A stretch of 64,000 nt of DNA, taken from assembly GCF_000330505.1 (NCBI RefSeq), contig NW_004440263.1, positions 148,976 through 212,975 on the forward strand. The letters are read 5' to 3'. Origin of the DNA: Entamoeba invadens IP1. Taxonomy: Eukaryota; Evosea; Mastigamoebida; Endamoebidae. The notes beneath the pieces are model-generated. The model searched no databases and was not told the origin of the DNA. It worked only from the letters and a program-made list of their open reading frames with translations. How positions within the stretch are numbered: the first letter of the stretch is position 1; each line of letters begins with the position of its first letter. Of the stretch, positions 44,064 to 54,371 are shown piece by piece. Position numbers and translations under genes: made by a program.

Positions 44064-44754
44064 AATGAGTGTGTTCGATAGTTAATAGTTGATTGAGTGT
44101 TCTTGTTTGTGGGTTCTTTGGATGATAGATTCTAATAAATAGTATGGTTTATTAATAATATATTTTATAGTTTACGTCGGCGAGTTAAAAATTGAATTAT
44201 TAACATTTTTATAATTTATTTTATTATAATTAAGTGGTTACAATACTTTGTTAAAAAGGTTGGTAGTTTAATTAATTTAATTAATAGTTTAACTTAACTT
44301 TGTTTGAATTTCTAATAAATATGGTTTGAATATTAAAAAATATAAAAAATAATAAAACCATTTTTATAATTTTGGTATTATTTTTAATAACAAAATAAAT
44401 AAATAATAAAAATACATCATATTATAAATAAAAGTTATTATTTATAACCATATTTATATACGATATAGAACTTAATAATCAAGTAAATTAACTAAAAATA
44501 GTTAACGTCAAACTTTTTTGAAATATTATTAAATTTGAACTATAACTTGCTAATAAAATATAACAACTAAATAATTTTTTTTTAGTTTTTCTGGTTTTAA
44601 AACAAAGAAAAAGACTGTAATAATTTCCTTACAAAACACAAAACCCCCCAATAACAATAAAAACCAAACATTAATAGTAAAAAGAATGTCTTCAATAGTT
44701 TAATTCAAACGAAAAGATTTGAGAGAGAAAAAAGCCGAAGATTACTCTGTTGGA
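44064..44754. other. AT-rich intergenic
   Basis: No gene seen. TTTAATTCAAACG at 44700, initiator-like, lies about 50 bp before the Mob1 start. Confidence 0.45.
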
Positions 44755-45501
44755 ATGGCGAACTTCAAAGAACTCCAAAAAACTTTAAAATTCACAGAAG
44801 TGATGTTCAAAGGAGGAAAGACCATCCGCCATGTCAAAAAGCCGCAAACCGACAAACAGATATACTTAGAAGCTCACGTCCAGAAGACTTTAGGGATCGG
44901 ACAAGTCGAACAAGCGGTCTTACTTCCTCCCGGGGAGGACTTGAATGAGTGGCTTGCCGTCCATTGCAACGACTTCTTCAAAGAAGCGGAACTTCTCTTT
45001 AATTCCGTAGAAGAAGGATGTACCCAAGAGACATGTCCTATGATGTGCGCCGGTCCTTCGTTTGAGTATCGATGGAAAGAAGGGAAGGAATTACAAAGTT
45101 TGTGTGCAAAGGAATATATAAATAAGTGCCTGGACTACGTCCAACAACAATTAGACGACGAGGCGGTGTTCCCGTGTACCGTTGGTGTCCCTTTCCCCAA
45201 AAAGTTCCCCAAAGTCGTCCAAATGATCTTTAAAAGACTCTTTAGAATCTACGCACATATTTACTTACACCACTTGAACCAAATCACTCAACTCGAAGAA
45301 GAACCACACCTCAATTCATCGTTTAAGGTTTGTTCTATACACAATTGCTCTGCTATCGGTATCAGTAGGCCAAAAATCACTCATATGTAGCACTTCATCC
45401 TCTTCGCAGCAAATTTCAACTTACTCGACAAGAAAGAAGTCGCACCAATGATGTGCGTCATCAAACTGATGGTCCCATCGGTCGAGGCAAAATATAAGTA
45501 A
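44755..45501 (+). CDS. Mob1/phocein family kinase activator
   Basis: Two exons, 44755-45327 and 45391-45501, join in phase 0 to 227 residues, the normal Mob1 length. Family motifs: LPPGEDLNEWLAVH, CTQETCPMMCAGPSFEYRW (Cys zinc ligands), FPCTVGVPFPKKF, RIYAHIYLHH (His ligands), HLNSSFK and, from exon 2, HFILFAANFNLLDKKEVAPM. Mob1 binds and activates NDR/LATS kinases in mitotic exit and Hippo-type signalling. Without splicing the protein would end in an unrelated tail right after HLNSSFK, so the intron is well supported. The start is the first ATG; upstream codons in frame open only with TTG. The intron is 63 bp. Confidence 0.92.
45328..45390 (+). other. Intron of Mob1
   Basis: 63 bp, GTTTGTTC...ATATGTAG. 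Its removal restores the conserved Mob1 C-terminus exactly. Confidence 0.9.
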
Positions 45502-45653
45502 ACTGTTGTCTTTCTCTCTGTTGTATATGTGTGCAGTTCTTCTATAAAGACCATCAAAAAATGGTCGTACACCTGTGATTTTGGTTTCAAACCCCCCATT
45601 AAAACGGGAATAATAATCACTTATAATATTTCTATAAACAATCAAAAAAAAAC

Positions 45654-46089
45654 GGGGACCTACATTGACCACCACCTCTTAAAATAGATTTATTTTTTCT
45701 ATTTCGAATCATATTCAAATTAAAATTATAGTAAATGGGAAACTGGGATAATATTAGGTCTGGTTCCCGAATTCAAAAAATGCCGAAAATTCACCTTGAT
45801 TTAGTGGAAACCGAGTAAGACGATTATCTAAAAGAAGGCTCTGAAGACACACTCTAACAGTCTGTTTGTGCACCGTTCACCCACTTTCCAAGTCCTCCTT
45901 GGGGCGCGGATCCCCCCTGACCCCCCCGCAAGCGGGGGGGAACCACATCCGCGTCCACACAGTACGGACAAGGAAAGTGGGTGACATGGGGACTCACAAA
46001 CAGTGGCTGAAAAGTGGACTTCCTTTAAAAACACTCGCGGCAAATATTTTTTTTGGTAAAGGTGGTAGTGGTGGTCAATGTAGGGTCCC
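45654..46089. repeat. Inverted-repeat unit enclosing a GC-rich foldable core
   Basis: Outer arms: ACCTACATTGACCACCAC at 45658 and its near reverse complement at 46069-46089, preceded and followed by A-runs. The centre (about 45868-46010) is by far the most GC-rich part of the window and nests three inverted repeats. These are CACCCACTTTCC with GGAAAGTGGGTG, GCGCGGAT with ATCCGCGT, and an apical CCCCCCCGC-AA-GCGGGGGGG. Read on the minus strand the apex is a CUUG-capped stem. No protein frame is convincing. It could be a non-autonomous element, a structured non-coding RNA gene, or both. Confidence 0.6.
45868..46010. ncRNA. Candidate structured non-coding RNA (strand uncertain)
   Basis: This segment can fold into one long hairpin with an internal stem and an eight-pair G/C apex (see the enclosing repeat unit). 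It sits between Mob1 and Nar1 with no coding frame. No family assigned: I compared it mentally with SRP RNA, RNase P and snRNAs and found no decisive motif. A GGTTCCCGAATTC stretch near 45761 vaguely resembles a pol III B-box and is not strong evidence. Confidence 0.3.
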
Positions 46090-46502
46090 AAAAAAAAACG
46101 TTTTTAAAAATTTTTTAAAAATGTCAAAACCCGCAATTATAAAGAAAAAAATCTCAAAACCAAATACAACCATTTTATTATAATGTTTAGTAAAAAAACT
46201 ATATATAAATGGTTACTCGTTAATGGATGTGAAGATGTCCAAATGTAATGAAGTGTTCTGGACAAAACGCTTTTTGTTGAAAGGAATAATTTGTTTTAAA
46301 CTTCTTGAGGTGATCAACACTTTTTGGTGTGGAGGTATCACAATTCTTATGTTAACTTGTTGTTCTGGAACATCACTTTATTATTATTATTATTATTTAC
46401 TATTACTATATTATATTAATATTAATAATAAGTAATACTATATTTATTAACATTTTTTATTAACTTATACTATAATTACCGACTCGATGAAAGAAAACAA
46501 AG

Positions 46503-47735
46503 ATGTCAATAAAAAGGACTAGAAAAGTCAGACTTGAAAGCGAGAAAATGAGTTTGTCTGTTGGGTTACAACTTCAAGGCATCGACGACTATATTGCGCC
46601 AAGCCAAGTCTGCGTTATGCCACTTACAGAGGACAAAGCGCCGCAAAAAAAACAGTCTAAAATTATGATAGAGGGCACTACCCCACAAGAAAACACGACG
46701 CAGTTAACACGGGTAACTGTGCGACTTGAGGACTGTTTAGCGTGCAGTGGGTGTATTACATCTGCGGAGTCCATTTTGATAGAGGAACAAGGTTTCAAGC
46801 AATTCAAGAACACTCTCAAGACGCTCCCAACGACGCGGAGAATTGTCTGCTCATACGCGGACGAAGTCATTGCGAGTCTTTCCGCGTATCACAATCAACC
46901 GTTTTGGATGGTAGTCGCACGCCTTGAAAAAGCCATGAAACGAGAGGGCGTCAGTGAAGTTGTTGATTTGACCGATGCAATGGACGTCTCACTCTTGTCG
47001 ATGTACGAAGAGTACAAACAACACCAAAAGGAGAAGAAAGTGTATCTGACGACAACATGTCCGGGGTGGTTATGTTATGCGGAGAAGATGCAAGGGGATA
47101 CTATCTTCCCTTATTTAGGCAAGACCGCTTCAGCAATGACCATCAAAGGCATCTTGTTAAAGGCAACGTCGGACGTCTACCACGTCTCCGTCCAAATGTG
47201 TTATGATAAAAAGCTGGAAGCCACCAAAGAGATTAATGGGCTGAAGAGTGTTGATTGTGTGTTAACAACGAACGAAATAGATGACATCATCAATTGGGAA
47301 GAAAAGATCGAGAAAGTGGGGGAGGGAATTAGAGAGTTTGGGTATTTGAATGAGCCCGGGAAGTATATTGCACTACGAGAAGGACTACCAGACACTTTCA
47401 CAACACTCCGCAATAAAGACTTCTTCGAGAACAGCCATGTTGCTATAGTCTATGGCTTCAGAAATATTCAAAATGTCGTTCGCATGACAAAGACAAAGAG
47501 TAAATTTGACTTCATTGAAGTAGAAGCATGTCCCGGGGGGTGTTTATGTGGTGGTGGACAAATAAAGTGTTTACCTAAAGAACGAACGGAGCGTGTCGAG
47601 AAGATGCGCTCCGTGATGAGGAGTCGAGAAGTCGAAGAAAAGAATCGCATCTTCTACAACCAAGTGAAAGACAAAGTCTTTGTTACGCTGACGAATAGGA
47701 AGCCAAGCAATGACAAAGCTAATTTGAATTGGTAA
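46503..47735 (+). CDS. NAR1: Nar1/CIAO3-like Fe-S cluster assembly protein
   Basis: 410 residues from ATG 46503. The N-terminus has the Nar1 pattern: GLQLQGIDDYIAPSQVC (first Cys, residue 37) and DCLACSGCITSAES (Cys 78, 81, 84). These bind one [4Fe-4S] cluster. Downstream cysteines TCPGWLCYAEK (186, 191) and ACPGGCLCGGGQ correspond to the H-cluster-like site of iron-only hydrogenase relatives. Nar1 passes clusters to cytosolic and nuclear apoproteins within the CIA machinery. It is shorter than the human protein (about 476), mainly in the loop regions and C-terminus. A true hydrogenase is less likely because of the Nar1-specific N-terminus. The next gene is convergent, 72 bp away. Confidence 0.88.
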   Translation: MSIKRTRKVRLESEKMSLSVGLQLQGIDDYIAPSQVCVMPLTEDKAPQKKQSKIMIEGTTPQENTTQLTRVTVRLEDCLACSGCITSAESILIEEQGFKQFKNTLKTLPTTRRIVCSYADEVIASLSAYHNQPFWMVVARLEKAMKREGVSEVVDLTDAMDVSLLSMYEEYKQHQKEKKVYLTTTCPGWLCYAEKMQGDTIFPYLGKTASAMTIKGILLKATSDVYHVSVQMCYDKKLEATKEINGLKSVDCVLTTNEIDDIINWEEKIEKVGEGIREFGYLNEPGKYIALREGLPDTFTTLRNKDFFENSHVAIVYGFRNIQNVVRMTKTKSKFDFIEVEACPGGCLCGGGQIKCLPKERTERVEKMRSVMRSREVEEKNRIFYNQVKDKVFVTLTNRKPSNDKANLNW

Positions 47736-47807
47736 GTGAGTGTTCCCATCTTTATCAATCAAATAGTAAATAAATAGTAAATAAATAGTAAATCCCCAAC
47801 AAATCAA

Positions 47808-49445
47808 TCAAAACACGCCATCCCCTATGAAATCCCTCATGACTGAATTCTTCGAGACGTCTGCAGAGTCGAGAGTCACATAATATGACAAGAGACGCAG
47901 ATACGACTGTGCAAATCCATACGACACATCATCATTCCCTATTGTACGAAGTAAATTCAATGAGAATGTGGTCAACACATTCACTTCGTACGTTAAGAAC
48001 GTCGTGAACACAAAATCAGCATCTTTGATGAAAGGATACACCCAAGTCTTTTCAGACCCAGCTACTTGATCCCACATGTCTAATGTCTTCTTTGCAGTAT
48101 ACCCCCTTTCAAGACTATCTCGTGTCATGCGCCGTTGTATTCGCAAAAAGTTGTTGTCCAGCATCACGTCGTCCGTTAAACAAATCCCGTTCGACAGCGG
48201 CGCTATGAAGACCTTCACCTTTTTCTCATGCGGGACTTTTTCGGTCAGTCGTTCATTCAAGCAGTGGATCCCCTCCATCACTATAATCCCATTCGGCGCA
48301 AGTTTAACAGTTTTCCCCTTCGTGCTGATCGGCGTCGACGTGATGAAGTCAAATTGTGGCACAACAACTTCCTTGCCCTTCAATAACGCTGTTAAATGGT
48401 CGTTCAAAAGTCCCAGTCGTAACGAGTCAATGCACTCCCAGTCCCGTTTCCCATTGGCGTCCAATGGACAGTAATTCTTGTGGACATAATAGTTATTAAT
48501 AGATAAGACAAGCGGAGAATACCCAACCCCTTGTAACCCAAGAGCTACTTTATGCGAAAAATTCGTCTTCCCAGAACTACTCGGCCCAGCTATTAAAACT
48601 AATTTAGTCTTCTTCGTCTGAACGATTTCAATCAACTTCGAAAGTTGTTGAATGTGGTGGTTCTCCGCCTCCATCATCCTCTCTTTGTGTTGCTTCTGTA
48701 CAACACTTTTGTTCACCGCCCCGACATCCAAACCCGGGTCAAGGGGGTAAGGACAAGTCACGACGGGGGAGTCTTCGTAAAAGAATGAATCAGTGTGGAT
48801 CAGTGGAGGGAAGTGGACTGTCAAATAAGATGAGTCTGCAGTGTTCTCCACATCTAATGTGGAGATCTCTTGTAACATGTCAGGGTTGGAGAGATATGGC
48901 TGAGACAAAGAGAGAACAGGGAAATCGTCGATCATAGCGCAGTCATACGCTGGTGAATTCAACGATTCGATTAATGAATTTGAATGTGGTTGATGAGTTT
49001 CGACGAAGCAAAGTCTAAGAAAGTTATGAGGGAGTGAGACTGAGTAAATTTGCTTAGTATGGAGGTGTTTGAATTCTTCATTTAACGCGGCAGTATCGAT
49101 TTTGGGTATTGGTTTCATTTGGAATTTGGTGCAATCACCATATTCGCCAACTATAGTCATCTCCACGTCGGGACTGAGGCGATGAATTGCATATCTTGTC
49201 AAGAGAAGTTCACTTCGGCGACACATGTTCTGTCCTTCGACACAACGAAGGTAACATGGGGACACCGTACACCTCGATGTGGTCACATAGGAGTTGATGC
49301 TCTGCACTATCCCATTCACTTTTAAGCCAACTATAACCGCCGGCTGTCCTTGGATTTTTAATTCTTTGATCACCTCATCACAGGTAATAGGATATTTCAT
49401 CGTATAAAGCTTCTCGTTGTAAACTACAGAACACACAGACAACAT
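47808..49445 (-). CDS. Uridine kinase-like protein with TGS/ThrRS-like N-terminal domain
   Basis: 545 residues from ATG 49443-49445. The C-terminal half is a phosphoribulokinase/uridine kinase P-loop domain: LVLIAGPSSSGKT (Walker A, 287-294), SINNYYVHKN, DWECIDSL, VPQFDFITS, IIVMEGIHCLNE and RRMTRDSLERGYTA. The N-terminal about 110 residues resemble the threonyl-tRNA synthetase TGS/second additional domains (CRRSELLLTRYAIHRL, then GDCTKFQM). This two-part architecture is known from bacterial and some protist and plant uridine kinase-like proteins. It may phosphorylate uridine or a related nucleoside in pyrimidine salvage, which matters in Entamoeba because it lacks de novo synthesis. Substrate not shown. 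No signal peptide. Confidence 0.85.
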   Translation of the reverse strand: MLSVCSVVYNEKLYTMKYPITCDEVIKELKIQGQPAVIVGLKVNGIVQSINSYVTTSRCTVSPCYLRCVEGQNMCRRSELLLTRYAIHRLSPDVEMTIVGEYGDCTKFQMKPIPKIDTAALNEEFKHLHTKQIYSVSLPHNFLRLCFVETHQPHSNSLIESLNSPAYDCAMIDDFPVLSLSQPYLSNPDMLQEISTLDVENTADSSYLTVHFPPLIHTDSFFYEDSPVVTCPYPLDPGLDVGAVNKSVVQKQHKERMMEAENHHIQQLSKLIEIVQTKKTKLVLIAGPSSSGKTNFSHKVALGLQGVGYSPLVLSINNYYVHKNYCPLDANGKRDWECIDSLRLGLLNDHLTALLKGKEVVVPQFDFITSTPISTKGKTVKLAPNGIIVMEGIHCLNERLTEKVPHEKKVKVFIAPLSNGICLTDDVMLDNNFLRIQRRMTRDSLERGYTAKKTLDMWDQVAGSEKTWVYPFIKDADFVFTTFLTYEVNVLTTFSLNLLRTIGNDDVSYGFAQSYLRLLSYYVTLDSADVSKNSVMRDFIGDGVF

Positions 49446-49922
49446 AAATCCCTCTGTTTTTGAGTTGAAGTTCTTCCATTTTTCTTATTCCTTTGTTTCT
49501 TCTTTTTTTTCTACTGCTTTAAGTAAAAGTAATGTCTTTGAACATTTCAAATATCACCCTTGTTTTGGGCGTGAGTCACCCGGTGACCCGTTTATATCAG
49601 GATATTCGTTTATTTTTTCAATATTTTCCCATTTTTGGCTGTGTATTGTAAAGCATTTGATAAACTTCTAAAAATTGGGAATGTATTTTATAAATCAAAG
49701 ATTTCCCGAATTTTTCTCAATTTGAATTTTGTTCAATGGGATTTAAGTGTGAAATAATTTATTAGAAAAAAATAAATAAGAAGTTTTTTAATTTTATAAA
49801 AAGATTTTTCTTTCTTAAGAACAAACTATATAGTATAATTGATTTTACTAATTTATTAAATAACAATACAATTAACCATTGTTTTTTATTTAATTATCAA
49901 GTTATTTCTATAATTATTCTAT
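49446..49922. other. Intergenic, nothing recognised
   Basis: AT-rich 5' flank of the uridine kinase-like gene. A slightly GC-richer patch near 49565-49590 has no assigned function. Confidence 0.4.
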
Positions 49923-50983
49923 CTTAAGGAGAGCTTACTCAAAGATGGATTTTCAAGTAAAAAACTATTTTTATCAATTAACTAATTATAGATTTTTTTT
50001 GAATTTAGCTGTCATTTGACAGGCTGAATCTTTTACTGTTTTAATGTTAACAAATAATCATATAATTACTTTAATTTCAAAAAGAGACACGATGACCTCA
50101 ACAAATGTACCAATATGGTTTGACGAACAGAAAAATATACGAGACTTGTTTTTTAATAAAAACAATCAAAATACAAAAGAAACCAAACACACCAAACACA
50201 CAATGATTGACAATGAAACATCGAAGAAGCCAACACTTGGGCGCAACTCAACTTTGGTTAACACTGAAACAAAACAAATAAAGTGGGAAGGCAAAAAAAA
50301 ACAAAGTTCAAAGACAAACAACCCAATCTTACAACGAACAAAAAGAAGTTGTTGGTCTCAAATCTTATTACAATTCAAATACACAATTATTGTTTCATTT
50401 AGTTGATGGTAATGGTGATTTAAAAAATGGAAGTTAATGAAAACACTATTGTTTTAACTGAAATGAATCAATTTTTAATTAGTAAATTCCAGTCAAAACC
50501 TCAACAAAAACTGATTTAGTGAACATTTTCGACAAAATGAGGTTGTGCTGATTTCATGGAATAAAGAACAATTTCAATGATAATGGTGAAATTGAAAAGA
50601 AAATTGTCGAAAGTGAAGAAAGAGTGAATTTTATCGACAAATTTGGTGACAATAAATTTTCCATGTGTCAGCAGGTTTTAAAAAAGCAGAATTCGAAGAT
50701 TTATTAAATTGATTATCATCGTCAAATGTCTTGTTGAAAGGTTCAACTGACACTTTGAAATGTGTTTATTCTCCGTATGATGATTGTAAAACTTTAACAT
50801 TCCACAAATTAAAAGCTTAATAATACTTAATAAGTTTTTTGTTACTTTGTTGTTACATCACAAAAAAAGTGAATTGTTTAGTAAAACAATGATGAAAGAT
50901 TTTAATTAAAAGAATTTTTATTTTTCTAAAAATAAATTATTCTGCTTACTCAAATGACCTATTTGAGTAAGCTCTCCTAAGTT
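49923..50983. mobile_element. 1.06 kb inverted-repeat-bounded element
   Basis: Left end CTTAAGGAGAGCTTACTCAA at 49923; the right end reads inward from 50983 as TAACTTAGGAGAGCTTACTC, an inverted copy with one base of length difference. Inside is a 120-codon frame (50044-50406) followed by coding-like but broken sequence to about 50820. Just inside the right end, GCTTACTCAAAT (50944) and ATTTGAGTAAGC (50961) form a perfect 12-bp hairpin with a 5-base loop, as if the terminal motif had been duplicated. No transposase domain recognised. Probably a decayed DNA transposon of unknown type. Confidence 0.6.
50044..50406 (+). CDS. Unknown protein of the 49.9-51.0 kb element
   Basis: 120 codons; starts at ATG 50044 or, more in keeping with the composition, ATG 50092 (MTSTNVPIWFDEQKNIRDLF). 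Rich in Lys, Thr and Asn with repeated TKHTKHT. No domain recognised. The sequence after its stop still looks coding (for example IFDKMR, EERVNFIDKFGDNKFSM, DTLKCVYSPYDDCKTLTFHK up to about 50820), so it may be the N-terminus of a longer dead gene. Confidence 0.4.
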   Translation: MLTNNHIITLISKRDTMTSTNVPIWFDEQKNIRDLFFNKNNQNTKETKHTKHTMIDNETSKKPTLGRNSTLVNTETKQIKWEGKKKQSSKTNNPILQRTKRSCWSQILLQFKYTIIVSFS

Positions 50984-51405
50984 AGTTACTAACAAATATA
51001 GTATAATGATAGTATGACAGAAATAACTTATTTATTTTTTTATTTGAAATAACAACATACCCAGAAAAAAAACTATATTTTATTAATTTATTAATCAATT
51101 GATAATAATACTAACACTTCTATAATTAATAATTATTAAATTGAACTAAATAGAATAGTACTATATATTTTTTAATTTAAAATAACAAAGTAACTAATCA
51201 ATTCTCATCTTCAAAATGAAATTATGAATAAAAAGAAGAGCTTGATTTCATTCAATGCAATGAGTGATATAATCCAAGCGATTTAGCAAATAAATAAATA
51301 CAATAAACAATCTCAACAAGTGTCAAAAAGAATAATAATAATAAAATAAAACAAGAAAACAAGAAGTAACGAGTGTATCTCCCGCAATTCGTATTGAAAA
51401 GTGAA
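50984..51405. other. Intergenic, nothing recognised
   Basis: AT-rich 3' flank of the Rac-like gene. Confidence 0.5.
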
Positions 51406-51990
51406 TTATAAAAGCGCACATTTCGATTTTTGGGCGGGCTTATTCATCAAGACTGTCTTGACTGCCTCATCGAAAACGGTTTTGAGATTCTCTCCAGTCT
51501 TAGCCGAGCACTCCAAGTACTTGACGGCCTTAATTTTGGTTTTGAGTTCCTCGCCCTTTGCGGTGTTAATGACGGTCATTCCTTGTTCAGCAAGTCTTTG
51601 AACGATAGATGGATCATTTCTAGTATCCAATTTAGTTCCGACGAGAATGATAGGGACTTTAGGAGCAAAGTGGACGACTTCTGGATGCCATTTTGTTAAC
51701 ACGTTGTCGTACGAGACAGACGAAGTGACGGAGAAACAAATTAAGAAAATCGATGCGGATGAGTAACTCAGTGGTCTTAATTGATCATATTCCTCTTGGC
51801 CCGCTGTATCCCATAAAGCAAGTTGAATTTGTCGAGACCCAGCGGTTAACGTGACAACATAATTGTCGAAGACAGTTGGGATGTAATCCTCCGGAAACTT
51901 TTTTATCGAGTATGATATCAGAAGACACGTCTTCCCGACGGCTCCATCGCCTACGACGACTAATTTAATGGATGTGGGCTTCTCACTCAT
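51406..51990 (-). CDS. Rho/Rac family small GTPase
   Basis: 194 residues from ATG 51988-51990. All G motifs are visible: GDGAVGKT (P-loop), PTVFDNYV (switch I, effector), WDTAGQEEYD (G3/switch II), GTKLD (G4) and CSAKT (G5). The C-terminus KPAQKSKCALL is a CaaX box ending in Leu, which predicts geranylgeranylation and membrane anchoring. Rho insert-like residues precede the last helix (AEQGMTVINTAKGEELK). Such GTPases control actin, phagocytosis and motility; Entamoeba has many. Single exon, intact. The DH-PH-FYVE protein at 36.5 kb belongs to the class that activates this kind of protein, but pairing is only a guess. Confidence 0.95.
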   Translation of the reverse strand: MSEKPTSIKLVVVGDGAVGKTCLLISYSIKKFPEDYIPTVFDNYVVTLTAGSRQIQLALWDTAGQEEYDQLRPLSYSSASIFLICFSVTSSVSYDNVLTKWHPEVVHFAPKVPIILVGTKLDTRNDPSIVQRLAEQGMTVINTAKGEELKTKIKAVKYLECSAKTGENLKTVFDEAVKTVLMNKPAQKSKCALL

Positions 51991-52710
51991 TGCCGTTTGA
52001 CCGTTTTCAAGTTCCAGTTGTTTTTTCTTCGCCTTTCGCCTTTTCCTCTAGCTCTTTTTGCTTTATTGCTAGTTTCCAGTTTTGGTTGTCCTCCCTTATC
52101 TCCCGGGTTTTCCACCCTTTTCTGTCAATTCTTTCCGTAGTATTACTCTTTTCTTTCTCTCTACTCGTCAGATTGCTCCTTTTGGTATTTTTAAAATAGT
52201 TTTTTTCAAAAAAATTGTTACTATTTAATTTAACTCTTTTTACTAGTAATAAACCAATCGCTGCCCTTTTGCAGTTCGCTTTCATTGGTTGACTTTTTTT
52301 GCATAAGTGCTTCATTCTTATTGGTTCGTTTTCTTTATTAAAATAGTTGGTTTAATTTATTAATAATATAAATTACTTTTTCCTTTTTAAGGTTTTCCCG
52401 TTTTGGTTGGTTTTTAATAGAAAAATAAAAAATAAAAAGTTGATTTTTCAGTTCTGCTTTTATTATGTATTATTTATCAATTATAAATTCTAGTTTTTTT
52501 AAATAACCTCATATTTCCCGCTATTGTATTAACCAAACAGCCAGTGAATTATATTATAATAACAATAGAATAACATTTATATTATCTCAACCATTTAAGA
52601 TAATATTATAATTATATTATAATATTAAAATAGATTTATTTTAATTGTTTTGAAAGAAAATGTTATATAAAATGTTATTGTGAATTACAAATAAATAACT
52701 TAACGTCAAT
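51991..52710. other. Intergenic, nothing recognised
   Basis: Less AT-rich near the Rac start (51991-52180), pyrimidine-rich on the plus strand (purine-rich in the sense of Rac transcription). No frame looks genuine. Confidence 0.45.
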
Positions 52711-53869
52711 TCACAACAAGAAAGTTGGTGTTTCCACAAGACTCTGCCGATTCCCATTCATGAAATCAAAGACTTCAATTTGTGAGAGATAAATGGTTTT
52801 GAGTGTGGAGTCGTCGTACGAGATTTTTTTGTGATCATTTAGTTCTTGAGGAATTACCTTTGATGTGACATGAGGAGATTTGGTATTAATATCAAATAGT
52901 TCTTTATTAGTTAAGTTTAGGTATTTAGTTGTTATATCAACATCTTCACCAAACACTTTAAGTTCATCGTTTGTTGTCATTACTTGAAAAGAAGAGTGAT
53001 TTTTTTCTTCTTCATTTGTCATTTCAATTTCAATAGCTTCATTCGACAATAATTGACATTCTGTGCGCTTCACATCTTCACTCATTCTCTCAATCTTTTC
53101 AGATTGTATGTCAAAGTCTATTCTCTTTTCTTCTCTTCGTGAGATTGTATCAAGATACTCCACATTATTACTTATTAGTTTCATCAAACTATTTATAGAA
53201 GATACTTGTTCTTTGAAAAAGACTGAAAAGGACTTTGAAGTTTGACTGTACAAGTCTTTAATCATTTTAGACGAGTCCGCTAAGTTTTGATTTATACATT
53301 GCTTTCTAAAACCTCGATTAGTTTGTGGAAAGTCACTTTTTGTCATCCAAAAGAATAGTTTTTGTTCTAAACTTATATAATTCGGGTCAGTCCGTTTCAT
53401 ATCGTTTTGGTACCTTTTTTCAAAATTTGTGACAATCTGAGGATACATCACAGATAATCTTTTTAATTGCGGAAGTAACACGTCGTCAATACGTGTTGTG
53501 TTGTCAGCTAAAATTGTTGCAAATGAATCAAACGTTTCTGAGATTGAAATGATGCCTTGATCCAATTCCAAAAATCCAGTAAGACTCAACGAACGACATT
53601 TTTCTTCAAATTTTTTAATATGAGAAGTGTACTCATGTTGTGATTTTGAAAGAAGCTCTAATGACGGAATGAGCTTTTTTAAGTTGATAAGATTGTACTT
53701 TAAATTCTGTTCTGTTAATTGATTAGAATAATATTATTAATAATAAAAAATAATATAATTTGTTTGGATTTATTACAAAAGATAAATGACATACTTTAAT
53801 ATTGGTATTGATTTGTGAGCACATCTGCTTCTCTTCTGTCTCGTGTTGGTTATAATATTGTTGACTCAT
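52711..53869 (-). CDS. Spliced helical protein, unknown function
   Basis: Proposed exons on the minus strand: 53869-53795 (MSQQYYNQHETEEKQMCSQ...) and 53706-52711, giving 356 residues. The second exon is open back past a TTG at 53589 through clearly coding sequence (KYNLINLKKLIPSLELLSKS), so the gene starts earlier than that TTG. The 88 bp intron would be GTATGT...CAG, not the usual GTTTGT...TAG, so boundaries are tentative. The N-terminal 170 residues are long helices (TRIDDVLLPQLKRLSVMYPQ; EQKLFFWMTKSDFPQTNRGF), reminiscent of BAR-type or other coiled proteins. The C-terminal part is acidic and polar. No membrane anchor. Family not recognised. Confidence 0.6.
53707..53794 (-). other. Proposed atypical intron (GTATGT...CAG)
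   Basis: 88 bp between two coding stretches in different frames. It contains in-frame TAA codons. The sites deviate from the strong GTTTGT/TAG consensus used by other genes in the window. Confidence 0.45.
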
Positions 53870-54371
53870 TCGTTGTTCTCTATTTTCACTATTTAGTTTA
53901 GTTATTATTTTTTTCACTATTTTTCATTTTCGTTTGAAATTTGTTCTTTTTTTAATATAAAATAACAATCACAGTCTCTTATAATTCTAAATTGTATCAA
54001 ATTCAAAATTAGTATCGTATAATAAAGTAACAATCTGGTTTTATTAACAAATTTTATATTTATAATTTATTTTGTTATAATTTTACCAATATAATATAAA
54101 TAAATTTGACTTTTTGAAAATTGTGTTTGAATTTACATAAAGATTTAATAATAAAAATCCCTTACAAAACAATGAGGAATTTTCAATATTTCTTAGTACC
54201 ACCAAAAACAAATTAACGAGTTATTATTATAAAAAAAACAACAATATTCAAATTAATAAATTAACGAATTAAAAATATTCAAAGCACCCCGACCCTTTTT
54301 TTCGTTAAATAAAATATCATGTTAATTAAAATAATCAATTAACGTGTGCAAAATATCATAAAATGTCACCA
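53870..54371. other. Intergenic, nothing recognised
   Basis: AT-rich, between two minus-strand genes. No feature seen. Confidence 0.5.

Noticed and set aside
45820..46030. RNase P RNA on the minus strand
   Set aside because: GGAAGTCC and ACAGA vaguely resemble conserved regions I and V, but no pairing of ends or other conserved regions could be found.
45866..46183. 105-codon frame across the GC-rich core
   Set aside because: Proline/glycine runs follow from the poly-C/poly-G hairpin; inverted symmetry explains open frames on both strands.
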